In this document: in pieces, positions 8,701 through 17,247 of the stretch
How the letters are laid out: every line of letters begins with the position of its first letter
Numbering within the stretch: the stretch's first letter is position 1
DNA from: Flavobacterium sp. SUN052
GTDB taxonomy: Bacteria; Bacteroidota; Bacteroidia; Flavobacteriales; Flavobacteriaceae
Length of the DNA stretch: 64,000 nucleotides
Assembly: GCF_028867935.1 (NCBI RefSeq)
Contig: NZ_JAPQNS010000004.1
Span: 390,080 to 454,079, forward strand
Reading direction: 5' to 3'
Notes under the pieces: model-generated
Databases searched by the model: none
What the model was told of the DNA's origin: nothing
The model's input: only the letters and a program-made list of their open reading frames with translations
Program-made: the position numbers and the translations under genes

Positions 8701-11700
8701 AGCCGCCGATGTGGCGATCCAAAACTTCGGCTTTACGGTCGATTTGAGCAAGACGCACTCGGCCATTCATACAACCGGCAATGATCGAACGAATTTGCAG
8801 GTGACTGGCAACCGGATCACACCGACCGGAACGCCGATCAGCGGGCAATACACACGCCGAAACGCTATTGCTATTAATCCGAGCATTACGGTTCCTAATT
8901 ACACGCCCGATGGGGATGGATTTGGGGGCGTTGTTGTACAAAGTAACACCGTAACAATCGGGAGCAGTGGGTTAGCGAATTCGTTCAGGGCGGCTGTTCA
9001 CTTTGATTTTGGCGGAGGGACTGTCAGCGGTAATTCATTCACAGCTATCAACCATGATGTGATCAGTGTATTTGCCAATCAGGGAGACTTAACTATTCAA
9101 AATAACATTGCCGGAGGAGGGGGCATTCAGGTATCGGACCCTAATCCCAATGCGGGAGTCATCACGATTTCAGGTAATACGCTGGACGGGAACTTCGTGC
9201 AACCAACATCAGGTACGCTCGCGACGGGAGCACTCATGCGGATTCGTAACAACGGCATTTCGGGAACCAAAACACTGTTAATACAGAACAACACATTTAA
9301 TAATCAACGCTGGGGAATATCTGCAGAGAACAACAGCAGTATTACAATTAGTGGTAATACGTTCAACCCTAATATGGCTGCTACTGATTTTCGGCATATT
9401 TCGATAAACACGAAGTTGATTGCAACCAACAGTGCCTCGTTGACCGATCCGCAAATGCAGACACTCAGTGCGCGCATTACGGGTAACACGTTCAACGCGA
9501 CTTCGACACCCAACAGTGGTACAGCACTGACCTTTTTTAACCACCGTATCCAAGGGGCGCAGCTCGGTTCTTTCACAGTGGGGGCATCGAGTAGTGTGAA
9601 TACGTTTGCGGCCAACCTCAACACGTTCGTTGCGCTGGACAACAGCACCGGGGCAAGTTCGGGCTATGTTGGTACCTTTAACGACTATGCCGGTATCCCA
9701 TCTACAACGATGGGGCCGTGGACAACTGACATTGACATTCGCAATAATCAGTTCGATATAGGTTCGGGGTTGCAACTACCCAGCACTTTTAATGCAATCC
9801 AGCGGCTTACATTAGAAACAAAGCTGTTTCATAAACCCGATGATATAACCGTCGGACGGCTTCTGTATTTCTTTCCTGTTCAGAATGTAACTCAGAATCT
9901 GTTCTACGAAACAATCCAATCGGCTGTTAATGCAGCTGATGCCAACGATGTCATTCTGGCCCCCGCTGGTACATACCCAGAAAGTGTGACTATCAATAAA
10001 GCATTGACGATTCTGGGCGCGCAGACAGGGGTTGACCCGAGATCTGTACGTTCTGGAGGGGAGTCAATTGTTATTGCGAATGGAAATCAAGCCAATTTAT
10101 TTACGATTACGGCCAGTGGAGTAATTATCGATGGCTTTACAATTGACGGCGATGATCAGGCTGTAGTTGGTCCAGTAACCTTGGGAAGTGGAGGTAATAG
10201 TAATGCTTTGTACGGAATTCGTGCTATAGGAACTGTGAATAGTCTTTCTGTAGTAAATAATATTATTAAAAATGTATCGATAGGCATTCGTGGTGATGGT
10301 AGTTCTAGCGGAAACGTTGTTGCCCAAAATTCATTTGATGCAATTGGTGCATTTGATTTTGGGTATGCCATTACACTTAGGAATAACTTTTATACTAATG
10401 TCATAAATAACAAGATGACTAGAGTATGGACTGGTTTACATACGAATAATTTTAGTGGTGCAACAGGTCCTGCTTTCTGGTCATTTTCTGGTAATCAGGT
10501 TCAAAGTTATGCAGCAGGATTATGCTATTGGCTTCAATACAACGGAGCAACTGGCTTGACGGTAAACAATAACCAGTTCAGTGCGGAATCGGGTGCTGTA
10601 ACTAATAACTTCGGTATTTTGGCCGTGACTATACAGGATGCTGTTAGCCCTTCCTTCACCAATAATACGATTACAGGAACGGAGTATGGAATTGGTATTA
10701 CGGGGTCTTCTACATCAAACACGATTACGTTTGGAGCCACGAATAGTATTACGGGAACAACAAAGGCAGGGGTTTTATTAACAAATTTCTTGAACTTCAA
10801 CCCAGTTGGAACATCGAATCTTGTTTATGGTCCTTCTTTTGCGACTCCTTCCAACATTCAGATCAATGGCCTTGCTATTATACCAGTAAATGGAGTCGGT
10901 ATTCAAGTGACTGGAGCGTCAAATAGCAGTGTAAATACGACTCATACTGCAAACGCTATTGTTACCGGTAATACGCAAATAACAGGCACAGGAAACTTCA
11001 CCGCTGTATCTATTAGCGGTCCGCAAGCTACGGCCAACATAACTGCCAATGCACAGTCATTCTCCGGCACTGGTGGAGGTGTAGGAGTTGACATCAACGG
11101 TGGACAGGCAAGCGTCACACAAAACAACATTCAGAGGTTTAGTCAGGGTATTAGGGTGAGCAACGGCGGGAGACTAACAGCGGCTACCAACAACTCGATC
11201 AACGCTGGTATGGTCGGGATTGCCTATAGTGCTGATGCCAATACTACTCAAGGCGCAGTTAATGAAAACGATTTGTCGGGTAACTCTGGTACTGCCGTTG
11301 ACAATTTGCTTCCATCAACAACCATCAATGCCGAGTGTAACTGGTATGGCACCGTTATTAATATAGCCAGCAAGGTTAGCAATAAGGTTGATTTTTCGCC
11401 TTTCCTAACTACCGGCACCGATGACCAACCGGGTACCCCCGGCTTCCAGTCTGTACCTAACAGTTGCTCCTGCCCTCCACCTACGGCAATACTGAGCGGC
11501 ACGAATGCCTGTGCTGGGGGAGTAGTGAACTTGTCGGCTACGCCCGGCTTTGGCACTAGCTACACATTTGTAAATAGCTCCAATGCGGTCATTGGAACCG
11601 GAGCAAACACCACAACGGTGTCGGTGCTGACAGCAGGAACGTACAATTTCTCTGTGATTGTCGGTGATTCTAATAGCTGTACTACGTCGGTCGGGACGAG

Positions 11701-14700
11701 CGTTACGGTTGAACCACAGCCAACACTCGGAACGGTAACGGTTGCGCTGGTTTGTGAAGGAAGTCCGGCTTCGGTTACGCTAACAGGACTGATTGTCAGT
11801 ACGCAGCAATCGCTGTCGTATGTCATTGGGGGTGGGGCTTCGCGCACGGCCACGGTAATGTCGGATGCGAGTGGTCAGGCCGTGTTCATGACCGACGTGC
11901 CCATAACGGCGGCTAACGCCAGCCAACCGTTGACGGTTACGGCCATTAACCTGACGAGTACGGGTTGCGGGCAGGTGTTCAACACAGGGGCCACGCTCCA
12001 GGTTAGTCCAATACCTGTTGTGAGTGTGGGTGCAGTTGGTTCAAACACAATTACCTGCAATAACGTGGTAACGCTAACGGCCACGAGTGGTTTGACGAGC
12101 TACACGTTTACCGGGCCGGGAATGATTACGGCATCGGGTAATTCAGCTACGGTCAATCAGGGAGGCAGCTTCTCGGTAGTGGGCACTACGTCTGCCGGAT
12201 GCCCAACTACGGTAGCTACCACTACCGTACAAGCGAATACGGCTGCACCTTCGGTTGCTCTGAGCGGGACCAACGTGTGTTCGGGCCTGCCCATTGCTCT
12301 ATCAGCTACGGCGGGGTTGAGCAGCTACACGTTTGTTGCTCCTTCGCCGGGTGTAGTATCTCTCAGCGGTAACCTGGCTACGGTGACGGGCCTAACTACG
12401 AGCGGCACGTACACCTTCACGGTGCTGGTGACGGCAGCCAATGGTTGCACCACCTCGGCTACGAGGAGTATAACCGTAAATGGTAATCCGACCGTTACTG
12501 CATCTAATAACAGCCCGCTTTGCGCGCCAACCGATTTAGGCAATCCGAATTTGACGCTCTCATCATCTGCTACAGGTACAGCTTTAACCTATCTCTGGTC
12601 TGGTCCTATTTCAATTCCGAACAACACGGGTTTATTAGCAAACCTTCCCAATGGAATCAATACCTCAAGCCGGGCGGTTCTGGCCGTAGGTCCTTCTGCT
12701 ACAGGTATCTACACGGTGGTTGTAACGAGCGGACAGGGTTGTACGGCTTCAGCAACCACTTCAGCTACGGTACACCGTTCGCCAACCCCCTCGCTGGTGG
12801 CATCCAGCCTTTGTTTACAGGCCCAGCCAGTGTTGACCGCCGGAGCCACCAACACTAATCCGGGCGACAATCTGCTCTATCAACTTGCCCTGAATGGCAC
12901 GGTGATCTCGACTTCGACCACCACAGCTACCAGTCTGACGTTTGCGGCTGCATCCAGTGGAACCTATAGCCTGTCTATTACCAACCTTACAGTGGGTAAC
13001 TGTATGCGAAGCCCACTTCCGGTAATTATTCTGCCAGGCCCGGGTGCTCCAACTATTAGCAACACGACGGCTCAATTGACGGTTTGTGCCGGTCTAGGCG
13101 TGTCGGTCACGGCGGTTTGCCCGGGAGCTTCAATTATTAATCAATTGGTGCCGATAGTAAGCGGGGCGACTTCTGGAACCGGCTCTAACGGAACCACGGG
13201 GATTTATGTGTTCACCAGCCCCACAACGGCAGGTGTTTATGGATACTCGGTTATTTGCCGAAATACGCTGACAGGTTGTTTGAGCACAACGTACACGTCT
13301 GTCTCGGCAACGGTGAACGCCCGGCCTACGATCAGCAGCCTTACTAGTACCAGCATCAGTTGCGTGGGTAATACCACGGGCAGCTTCACTGTGGTGGCCA
13401 CGGGAGGAACGGCTCCTTACACCTTCTCGGCAAATGGCACAACGAACACGACCGGTATCTTCACGGGTCTTGTGGCAGGTACGTATCCCATCTCGGTGAC
13501 CAATGCCGAAGGTTGCTCGCCCACGTCGGCAACGAGTGTAACTATCAATCAGCCGGCTTCGGCACCGAGCATCAATTCGTCGGCCATTACCCAGGTGTTG
13601 TGTAACGGCGGAACGGGTAGCCTGACGGTGGTTGCTACCGGTGGCAGCGGTTTGCTCAATTATACATTGAGTCCGGGTGGCACCATCAACCCAACCGGTA
13701 TCTTCACCGGGCTTTCGGCGGGGAATTACACGGTGACAGTGGGCGATGCCAACGGCTGTCAGGTAGCCACGGGCACCTTGTCTGTCTCGCAACCGGCAGC
13801 GGCTTTAGTCATCTCGAACGTGGTGGCTGCTTCGGTGGCTTGTTCAGGAGCCGCAACGGGCACTGTCTCGGCCACGGCTGCGGGCGGCACTGCCCCCTAC
13901 AGGTTTGTGCTTGGGGGCGTTGGCAGTAGCACCCTGATAGGTTCTCCGGTAAACTTTACGGCACTTGTAGGGGGAACTTATGCGCTGACCCTGACCGATG
14001 CTAACGGTTGCTCGGCTACGCAGGCCAGTATTTCAGTTGACCAACCCTCAGCCCTGAGTCTGTCGGCGCCCACCGTAACTACCGTTTCCTGTTCGGGTGG
14101 CAATAACGGGGCCATTGCGGTTGCTGCCTCGGGCGGCACAGCGGGTTATAGCTATTCACTCAACACAGGCATGAGCAACAGCACGGGTAGTTTTACGGGT
14201 CTTTCGGCTGGGAGCTACACGGTCACAGTAGCCGATGCGAACGGATGCACAATTGCTTCGGGAGCTATTTCGGTAGCCGGAGCCGGTTCGTTGCTGAGCC
14301 TGGGGGTTGCCCCATCGGCAACCGCAGTTTGTGCAGGAACCACAGTGAGCCTCACGGCGATTGCGACGGGCGGCACAGGTGCGAAAACGTTTGTTTGGAC
14401 GGGCGGCACCAGCCCGACAAATACCTCGGTAGTATCGGCAGCTAACACACCGGGTATTGGATCTTATACGGTGGTCGTGAGCGATGCTAATGGCTGTACG
14501 GCCACGCAAACAGCGAGTGTCACGGTTAACACTATCCCAACCGCCACTCTGTCGGGCCTGCCCAGCACGACTTTGAGTTGCGCTCAACCATCGGTAACGT
14601 TAGTAGCTGGTGGCGGTATGAGTTATGTGTTCACCAACAGCAGTGGCACACCCATCTCTTCAGCGGGCAACCAGGCATTGGTATCAGCCTCTGGAACATA

Positions 14701-15313
14701 TTCGGTGATCGCCACCAGCAACGGCTGTAGTAGCACAACGAGTATTGTGATCAGCCAGAACAATGTCATCTCGTCGGTGTCGATGGGTAACCCGGCGGCA
14801 TCGTCGGCGGTGTGTGTGGGTGGGTCGGTTTCGGTGCCAGTAAGCGTGACCAACGCAACGGGTTTGCAGTGGTACAAAGACGGTGTAGTGGTGCCGGGTC
14901 AAACTTCGGCAACCCTAACGTTGGGTGGCATCCAGTCAAGTCAGGCCGGTAATTACCGGCTCGTAGCGACGGGTTTGTGCAACAGCCTGACGACCATTCC
15001 CGGTTTTACGCTGACGGTCAACCCCGAACCTACAGTAACACTTGTTTTCAACAACAGCGCAACCGTAATGGGAACAGGCATCCCAACGATCACTATACCG
15101 GCGGGCTCGGAGCAAAGCTTTCAGGTGTTGGGTGGTATAAACTTTGTTCGTACCATTATTGTGGATCGGATTGGCGGGTATGAGATTCGCCAGGTAGATC
15201 AGAGCACAACAGGTATCTTCTCAGTCACCCGGCCAGGTCTATTTACCATAATTGTAACAAATAGCAACGGCTGTAGCCGGACTGTGCAGGGAGTGATTGT
15301 GGTTACGCCCTAA
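5735..15313 (+). CDS. Giant (3192 aa) modular cell-surface protein with beta-helix and SprB-like repeats
   Basis: Residues 1-50 form an unusual polar extension ahead of a hydrophobic export signal (about 51-70, ending GVVLGQ). Four right-handed beta-helix modules follow, starting near residues 72, 507, 918 and 1380. Each opens with a pectin-lyase-like motif such as FATIQAAIDDA and then NNTF-type rungs. Modules 1 and 3 also share a closing segment with the words TSLEVKLLHKPD or LTLETKLFHKPD. From about 1911 (NSCSCPPP) there are Ig/PKD-like domains, and from about 2530 to 2850 at least four SprB-like repeats with the signature GGTAPY...FTGL.AGTY...DANGC. The C-terminus (GYEIRQVDQSTTGIF...) is not a standard T9SS domain that I recognise. 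The likely role is adhesion or polysaccharide contact at the surface, possibly with T9SS export. Confidence 0.85.
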   Translation: MQSFLQLLFQRMQHWVNSETTLLPISSSSSVLLFNWYRLLARPLLLRQQTYLTFAVLAFWLGSSGVVLGQLVTNTTTSESFATIQAAIDDADTQNGHTLSVATGTYNEQVTIGKSLTIIGQGASSTVDLTGIVVTGKPTLFDVSADGVSIQSLHFNVDLSKLRSAIIFSGAAIDNVTLRNNIVDAYGTPAGSFGDRNAISINYGGNPTNYRTATGGVNSVLAVGNIINGTLPGSYFRAGIAVDEAGGVFDNNTIQTISQDIHIRFGSNGAITVTNNTFTGGGLELADQNAGAGTLTIANNTFDGAAGGVSSLRLKNNYTARPTIVSGNTFTGHNWGVSLENYQAITLDNNTFTPAASSTTYRHITVNTKEFSSASGFYAPVLSLTMTRNTFNGSTAISSGTAVAFYNQDNDSPTFGAFVLGTAGNENAFNSNLGNFITLDNGSGNVNPNATTAAPWGTDLNAINNKFDVGTGLKLPQTMTAAERTSLEVKLLHKPDVAALGLITFFYPVRNVTQNTFYNTIQVGINAANANDVLELLDYTFNERVTITKPLTVSGVSKMQTIIDGTGLTPQTADPGNNSGFLIATGVTNVTIRNLTVQNFAGSTPNTSAGIFAIGGNNNLIVTDIQSLSNVGGAGFYANGPVQSVTVNSSTFSGHTNVNGAARGIVIWNGFKQNIYITNNTVTNNNCCGIELQDGTASGVTIANNTVVNNGDNGIGLTGLMSGAGPNVISNNTITNCGRFGIEVKLPNGTGATSGDGSIVVENNQITFAASTTMNTRDHAGIAVFRRAYLVSENNVDVPTGVIVRNNTVDGYKQLSTAKIESEGFGIVIEGTNHTVTGNTVTNNDIGIQQQGGAHPNPNYVVNNAGDGNQNDGSSAGYFGRGNSPVACGNTVSGNTFSGNATTDTRNVGPGVGRSETVRNTSTGVIFCTIQSAVDAATAGQLLSASVGTFDELVTIPKALTIIGQGATSNVTFTGTVPGGALASLFTVSAADVAIQNFGFTVDLSKTHSAIHTTGNDRTNLQVTGNRITPTGTPISGQYTRRNAIAINPSITVPNYTPDGDGFGGVVVQSNTVTIGSSGLANSFRAAVHFDFGGGTVSGNSFTAINHDVISVFANQGDLTIQNNIAGGGGIQVSDPNPNAGVITISGNTLDGNFVQPTSGTLATGALMRIRNNGISGTKTLLIQNNTFNNQRWGISAENNSSITISGNTFNPNMAATDFRHISINTKLIATNSASLTDPQMQTLSARITGNTFNATSTPNSGTALTFFNHRIQGAQLGSFTVGASSSVNTFAANLNTFVALDNSTGASSGYVGTFNDYAGIPSTTMGPWTTDIDIRNNQFDIGSGLQLPSTFNAIQRLTLETKLFHKPDDITVGRLLYFFPVQNVTQNLFYETIQSAVNAADANDVILAPAGTYPESVTINKALTILGAQTGVDPRSVRSGGESIVIANGNQANLFTITASGVIIDGFTIDGDDQAVVGPVTLGSGGNSNALYGIRAIGTVNSLSVVNNIIKNVSIGIRGDGSSSGNVVAQNSFDAIGAFDFGYAITLRNNFYTNVINNKMTRVWTGLHTNNFSGATGPAFWSFSGNQVQSYAAGLCYWLQYNGATGLTVNNNQFSAESGAVTNNFGILAVTIQDAVSPSFTNNTITGTEYGIGITGSSTSNTITFGATNSITGTTKAGVLLTNFLNFNPVGTSNLVYGPSFATPSNIQINGLAIIPVNGVGIQVTGASNSSVNTTHTANAIVTGNTQITGTGNFTAVSISGPQATANITANAQSFSGTGGGVGVDINGGQASVTQNNIQRFSQGIRVSNGGRLTAATNNSINAGMVGIAYSADANTTQGAVNENDLSGNSGTAVDNLLPSTTINAECNWYGTVINIASKVSNKVDFSPFLTTGTDDQPGTPGFQSVPNSCSCPPPTAILSGTNACAGGVVNLSATPGFGTSYTFVNSSNAVIGTGANTTTVSVLTAGTYNFSVIVGDSNSCTTSVGTSVTVEPQPTLGTVTVALVCEGSPASVTLTGLIVSTQQSLSYVIGGGASRTATVMSDASGQAVFMTDVPITAANASQPLTVTAINLTSTGCGQVFNTGATLQVSPIPVVSVGAVGSNTITCNNVVTLTATSGLTSYTFTGPGMITASGNSATVNQGGSFSVVGTTSAGCPTTVATTTVQANTAAPSVALSGTNVCSGLPIALSATAGLSSYTFVAPSPGVVSLSGNLATVTGLTTSGTYTFTVLVTAANGCTTSATRSITVNGNPTVTASNNSPLCAPTDLGNPNLTLSSSATGTALTYLWSGPISIPNNTGLLANLPNGINTSSRAVLAVGPSATGIYTVVVTSGQGCTASATTSATVHRSPTPSLVASSLCLQAQPVLTAGATNTNPGDNLLYQLALNGTVISTSTTTATSLTFAAASSGTYSLSITNLTVGNCMRSPLPVIILPGPGAPTISNTTAQLTVCAGLGVSVTAVCPGASIINQLVPIVSGATSGTGSNGTTGIYVFTSPTTAGVYGYSVICRNTLTGCLSTTYTSVSATVNARPTISSLTSTSISCVGNTTGSFTVVATGGTAPYTFSANGTTNTTGIFTGLVAGTYPISVTNAEGCSPTSATSVTINQPASAPSINSSAITQVLCNGGTGSLTVVATGGSGLLNYTLSPGGTINPTGIFTGLSAGNYTVTVGDANGCQVATGTLSVSQPAAALVISNVVAASVACSGAATGTVSATAAGGTAPYRFVLGGVGSSTLIGSPVNFTALVGGTYALTLTDANGCSATQASISVDQPSALSLSAPTVTTVSCSGGNNGAIAVAASGGTAGYSYSLNTGMSNSTGSFTGLSAGSYTVTVADANGCTIASGAISVAGAGSLLSLGVAPSATAVCAGTTVSLTAIATGGTGAKTFVWTGGTSPTNTSVVSAANTPGIGSYTVVVSDANGCTATQTASVTVNTIPTATLSGLPSTTLSCAQPSVTLVAGGGMSYVFTNSSGTPISSAGNQALVSASGTYSVIATSNGCSSTTSIVISQNNVISSVSMGNPAASSAVCVGGSVSVPVSVTNATGLQWYKDGVVVPGQTSATLTLGGIQSSQAGNYRLVATGLCNSLTTIPGFTLTVNPEPTVTLVFNNSATVMGTGIPTITIPAGSEQSFQVLGGINFVRTIIVDRIGGYEIRQVDQSTTGIFSVTRPGLFTIIVTNSNGCSRTVQGVIVVTP

Positions 15314-15347
15314 TAAATCCTGAACAAGGTTGCAGATAAGTAAATTA

Positions 15348-15394
15348 AACTGCCCATTTCACTGATTCTTGTGGAAGATGGGCAGTTCAATTTT
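15348..15394 (+). terminator. Terminator of the giant surface-protein gene
   Basis: A perfect 10-bp stem (AACTGCCCAT at 15348-15357 with ATGGGCAGTT at 15378-15387) is followed by CAATTTT. It begins 35 bp after the stop codon. Confidence 0.7.
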
Positions 15395-15434
15395 AAGCCC
15401 CGTTATAATAAGTACAAACTATAAACACGAAGTT

Positions 15435-15470
15435 AAGTCGCTCTTTCAGCAATGAGAGAGCGACTTTTTT
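15435..15470 (+). terminator. Second rho-independent terminator, or attenuator of the MarR-GNAT gene
   Basis: A perfect 10-bp stem (AAGTCGCTCT at 15435-15444 with AGAGCGACTT at 15457-15466) has a 12-nt loop and runs straight into a run of T. It sits only 40 bp after the first terminator and 55 bp before the next start codon. It could be a back-up terminator, or a leader attenuator if the promoter lies between the two hairpins. Confidence 0.75.
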
Positions 15471-15492
15471 GCTTATATCTGAAAAGAATGTA

Positions 15493-15506
15493 AACTTGCG
15501 TAAGTT
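15493..15506. promoter_or_regulatory. Palindrome upstream of the MarR-GNAT gene, candidate operator
   Basis: AACTT-GCGT-AAGTT is a perfect 5+5 palindrome and partly overlaps a second one, GTAAG-TT-CTTAC (15500-15511). Both lie within 35 bp of the start of a gene whose product has a MarR-type DNA-binding domain. MarR proteins commonly repress their own gene from such sites. The assignment is inference. Confidence 0.35.
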
Positions 15507-15525
15507 CTTACATAACTACTTCTAC

Positions 15526-16488
15526 ATGACAACAATTTACGACGAAATGGGTAAAATGGCGATGGGGAGCCGACTCAGGCGGTTGGCTGAATCGTTTACT
15601 GAGGAGAACCGAGCGGTGTATACTGAAAACGGTATTCCTTTGGAACCCCGCTGGTTCCCGGTTTTATATGCACTTTGGAAAAAGACTGATGCTGCAAAAC
15701 CTGGTATGACCACCACCGAGATTGCAGAGTGGATTGGGCATAGTCACGCATCAGTCAGTCAGATTGTGAAAGAGATGACAAAAAACGAGCTGATGGAAAC
15801 CGTAAAAAGCGAAGCCGATGCTCGTTGCAGTCATTTGAGTTTATCGGCAAAGGCGCGCCAAATGCTACCCGCTCTGGAAAACCAACTGGCCGATGTAGAA
15901 GCGGCTGTGGAACAACTACAGCGCGAATCACAATTCGATTTGTTCAGGGCCATCACCGAAATGGAGTACCTGCTGGAGCAGAAAAGCCTGTTCGACCGGG
16001 TGCGGGAGCAACGCAAACTGCGCGAAAGCCGCGACGTAGTACTAATTGATTATACGCCTGAATACCACAATGATTTCCGGCAACTCAACCATGAGTGGAT
16101 TACAAAGCACTTCCGGCTCGAAGAAAGCGATCATCTAGCTCTCGATCACCCCGATGAGAAGATTCTGAAACCCGGCGGATACATTTGTTTAGCGACGTAT
16201 AGAGGAGAGGTTGTCGGGACCTGTGCCCTTATTAAACTGGGCGATGACCGCTACGAATTAGCGAAGATGGCCGTTACCGAGCGCGCCCAGGGCAAAAATA
16301 TTGGCTATTTATTAGGTTTGCACTGCTTGCAAAAAGCTCGTGAAATGGGAGGCCGCGCCGTATTTTTGGAGAGCAACACAAAGCTGAAACCCGCTATCAC
16401 CCTGTACCACAAATTAGGTTTTCAGAAAATTGTGGGACCACCATCGCCCTACGAACGAGCTAACATTCAAATGGAAGTAAGCCTGTAA
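15526..16488 (+). CDS. MarR-GNAT fusion: winged-helix regulator with acetyltransferase domain
   Basis: I place the start at the ATG at 15526 (MTTIYDEMGKMAMGSRLRRL), giving 320 residues. An upstream in-frame ATG at 15469 would begin at the base of the terminator hairpin. Residues 1-150 form a MarR-like winged helix (TTTEIAEWIGHSHASVSQIV as the recognition region). Residues 165-320 form a GNAT domain with the acetyl-CoA loop around LAKMAVTERAQGKNIGYLL and a C-terminal YHKLGFQ. Such fusions are known in several phyla, and their acetyl-acceptor is usually unknown. A second GNAT gene follows after 12 bp, so the two probably form one transcript. The RND efflux operon starts 760 bp further on and could be a regulatory target, but that is speculation. 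Confidence 0.88.
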   Translation: MTTIYDEMGKMAMGSRLRRLAESFTEENRAVYTENGIPLEPRWFPVLYALWKKTDAAKPGMTTTEIAEWIGHSHASVSQIVKEMTKNELMETVKSEADARCSHLSLSAKARQMLPALENQLADVEAAVEQLQRESQFDLFRAITEMEYLLEQKSLFDRVREQRKLRESRDVVLIDYTPEYHNDFRQLNHEWITKHFRLEESDHLALDHPDEKILKPGGYICLATYRGEVVGTCALIKLGDDRYELAKMAVTERAQGKNIGYLLGLHCLQKAREMGGRAVFLESNTKLKPAITLYHKLGFQKIVGPPSPYERANIQMEVSL

Positions 16489-16500
16489 ACCCAGTGCCCA

Positions 16501-17019
16501 ATGACACCTTCACTGACTGAAAAACGTACATTGCCTGATGTCTCAATCCGCCATGACATTCGCCCCGGCGATTTGGGAGCGGTTATTCGGTATCATGGCC
16601 TGTGGTATGCCCCTGAATTTCGATACAACTACCAGTTTGAGGGGTATGTAGCGCAGACAATCGGTGAGTTTGCTGCTGCTTACTCTCCCGACCGGGACCG
16701 CCTGTGGATTGCCGAAACTGAGGTTGAGTTTGTGGGCTCTATTGCTATTGTTGAACGGCCCAATAACCGCGCTCAACTTCGGTGGTTCTTGTTACACGAA
16801 CAACATAGAGGACAAGGTCTGGGGAAACGTATGGTCGATCTGGCGCTCGATTTTTGCCGCCAAAAAGGTTTCGACTCTGTGTATTTGCTAACCACCAGCG
16901 ATCAAAAAACGGCCCATCACCTTTACTTGCGGGTTGGTTTCGGGCTGATTGAAGAAAAAGAACCAACGATAGTTTGGGGGCAGACTATTCGAGAGCAACG
17001 CTATGAACTTACTTTTTAA
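16501..17019 (+). CDS. GNAT family N-acetyltransferase
   Basis: A 172-residue single-domain acetyltransferase. The acetyl-CoA binding loop is at LHEQHRGQGLGKRMVDLALD (around residues 98-117), followed by the family's C-terminal motif AHHLYLRVGFGLIEEKEP. It starts 12 bp after the MarR-GNAT fusion gene, so the two are probably co-transcribed and may act on the same small molecule. The substrate is unknown. The start follows the stop of the upstream gene closely and has no Shine-Dalgarno sequence. Confidence 0.88.
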   Translation: MTPSLTEKRTLPDVSIRHDIRPGDLGAVIRYHGLWYAPEFRYNYQFEGYVAQTIGEFAAAYSPDRDRLWIAETEVEFVGSIAIVERPNNRAQLRWFLLHEQHRGQGLGKRMVDLALDFCRQKGFDSVYLLTTSDQKTAHHLYLRVGFGLIEEKEPTIVWGQTIREQRYELTF

Positions 17020-17247
17020 GCAGACGACCTGTTTTTGAAAGTTCTTGATAAAAGTCAATTTTTACCAAAAATCAGATAGCTCCTCGTATTTATGGTTCGG
17101 CTAACTTGCAACCATCTTTTATAGCCTGCTGTTCAGCAACTAAAATCCCCTTCCGTTTCAATAGGCATTGTTTTATAGGCCTTTGCTTTCTCTCTATTCC
17201 GTTTTTTTAAGGTTCAGACAGTAGTCCTGTCAACCGACTAACTTGTA

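Noticed and set aside
13130..13792. 220-codon open frame on the minus strand, opposite the SprB-like repeats
   Set aside because: It is a shadow of the repetitive Thr/Gly/Ser-rich gene on the plus strand. Its translation is Arg/His/Cys-rich low-complexity sequence without a domain.
5735..15313. The DNA of the SprB-like and beta-helix repeats as a CRISPR array or tandem satellite
   Set aside because: The repeats are protein-level and degenerate at the nucleotide level, with no constant direct repeat or spacer pattern.
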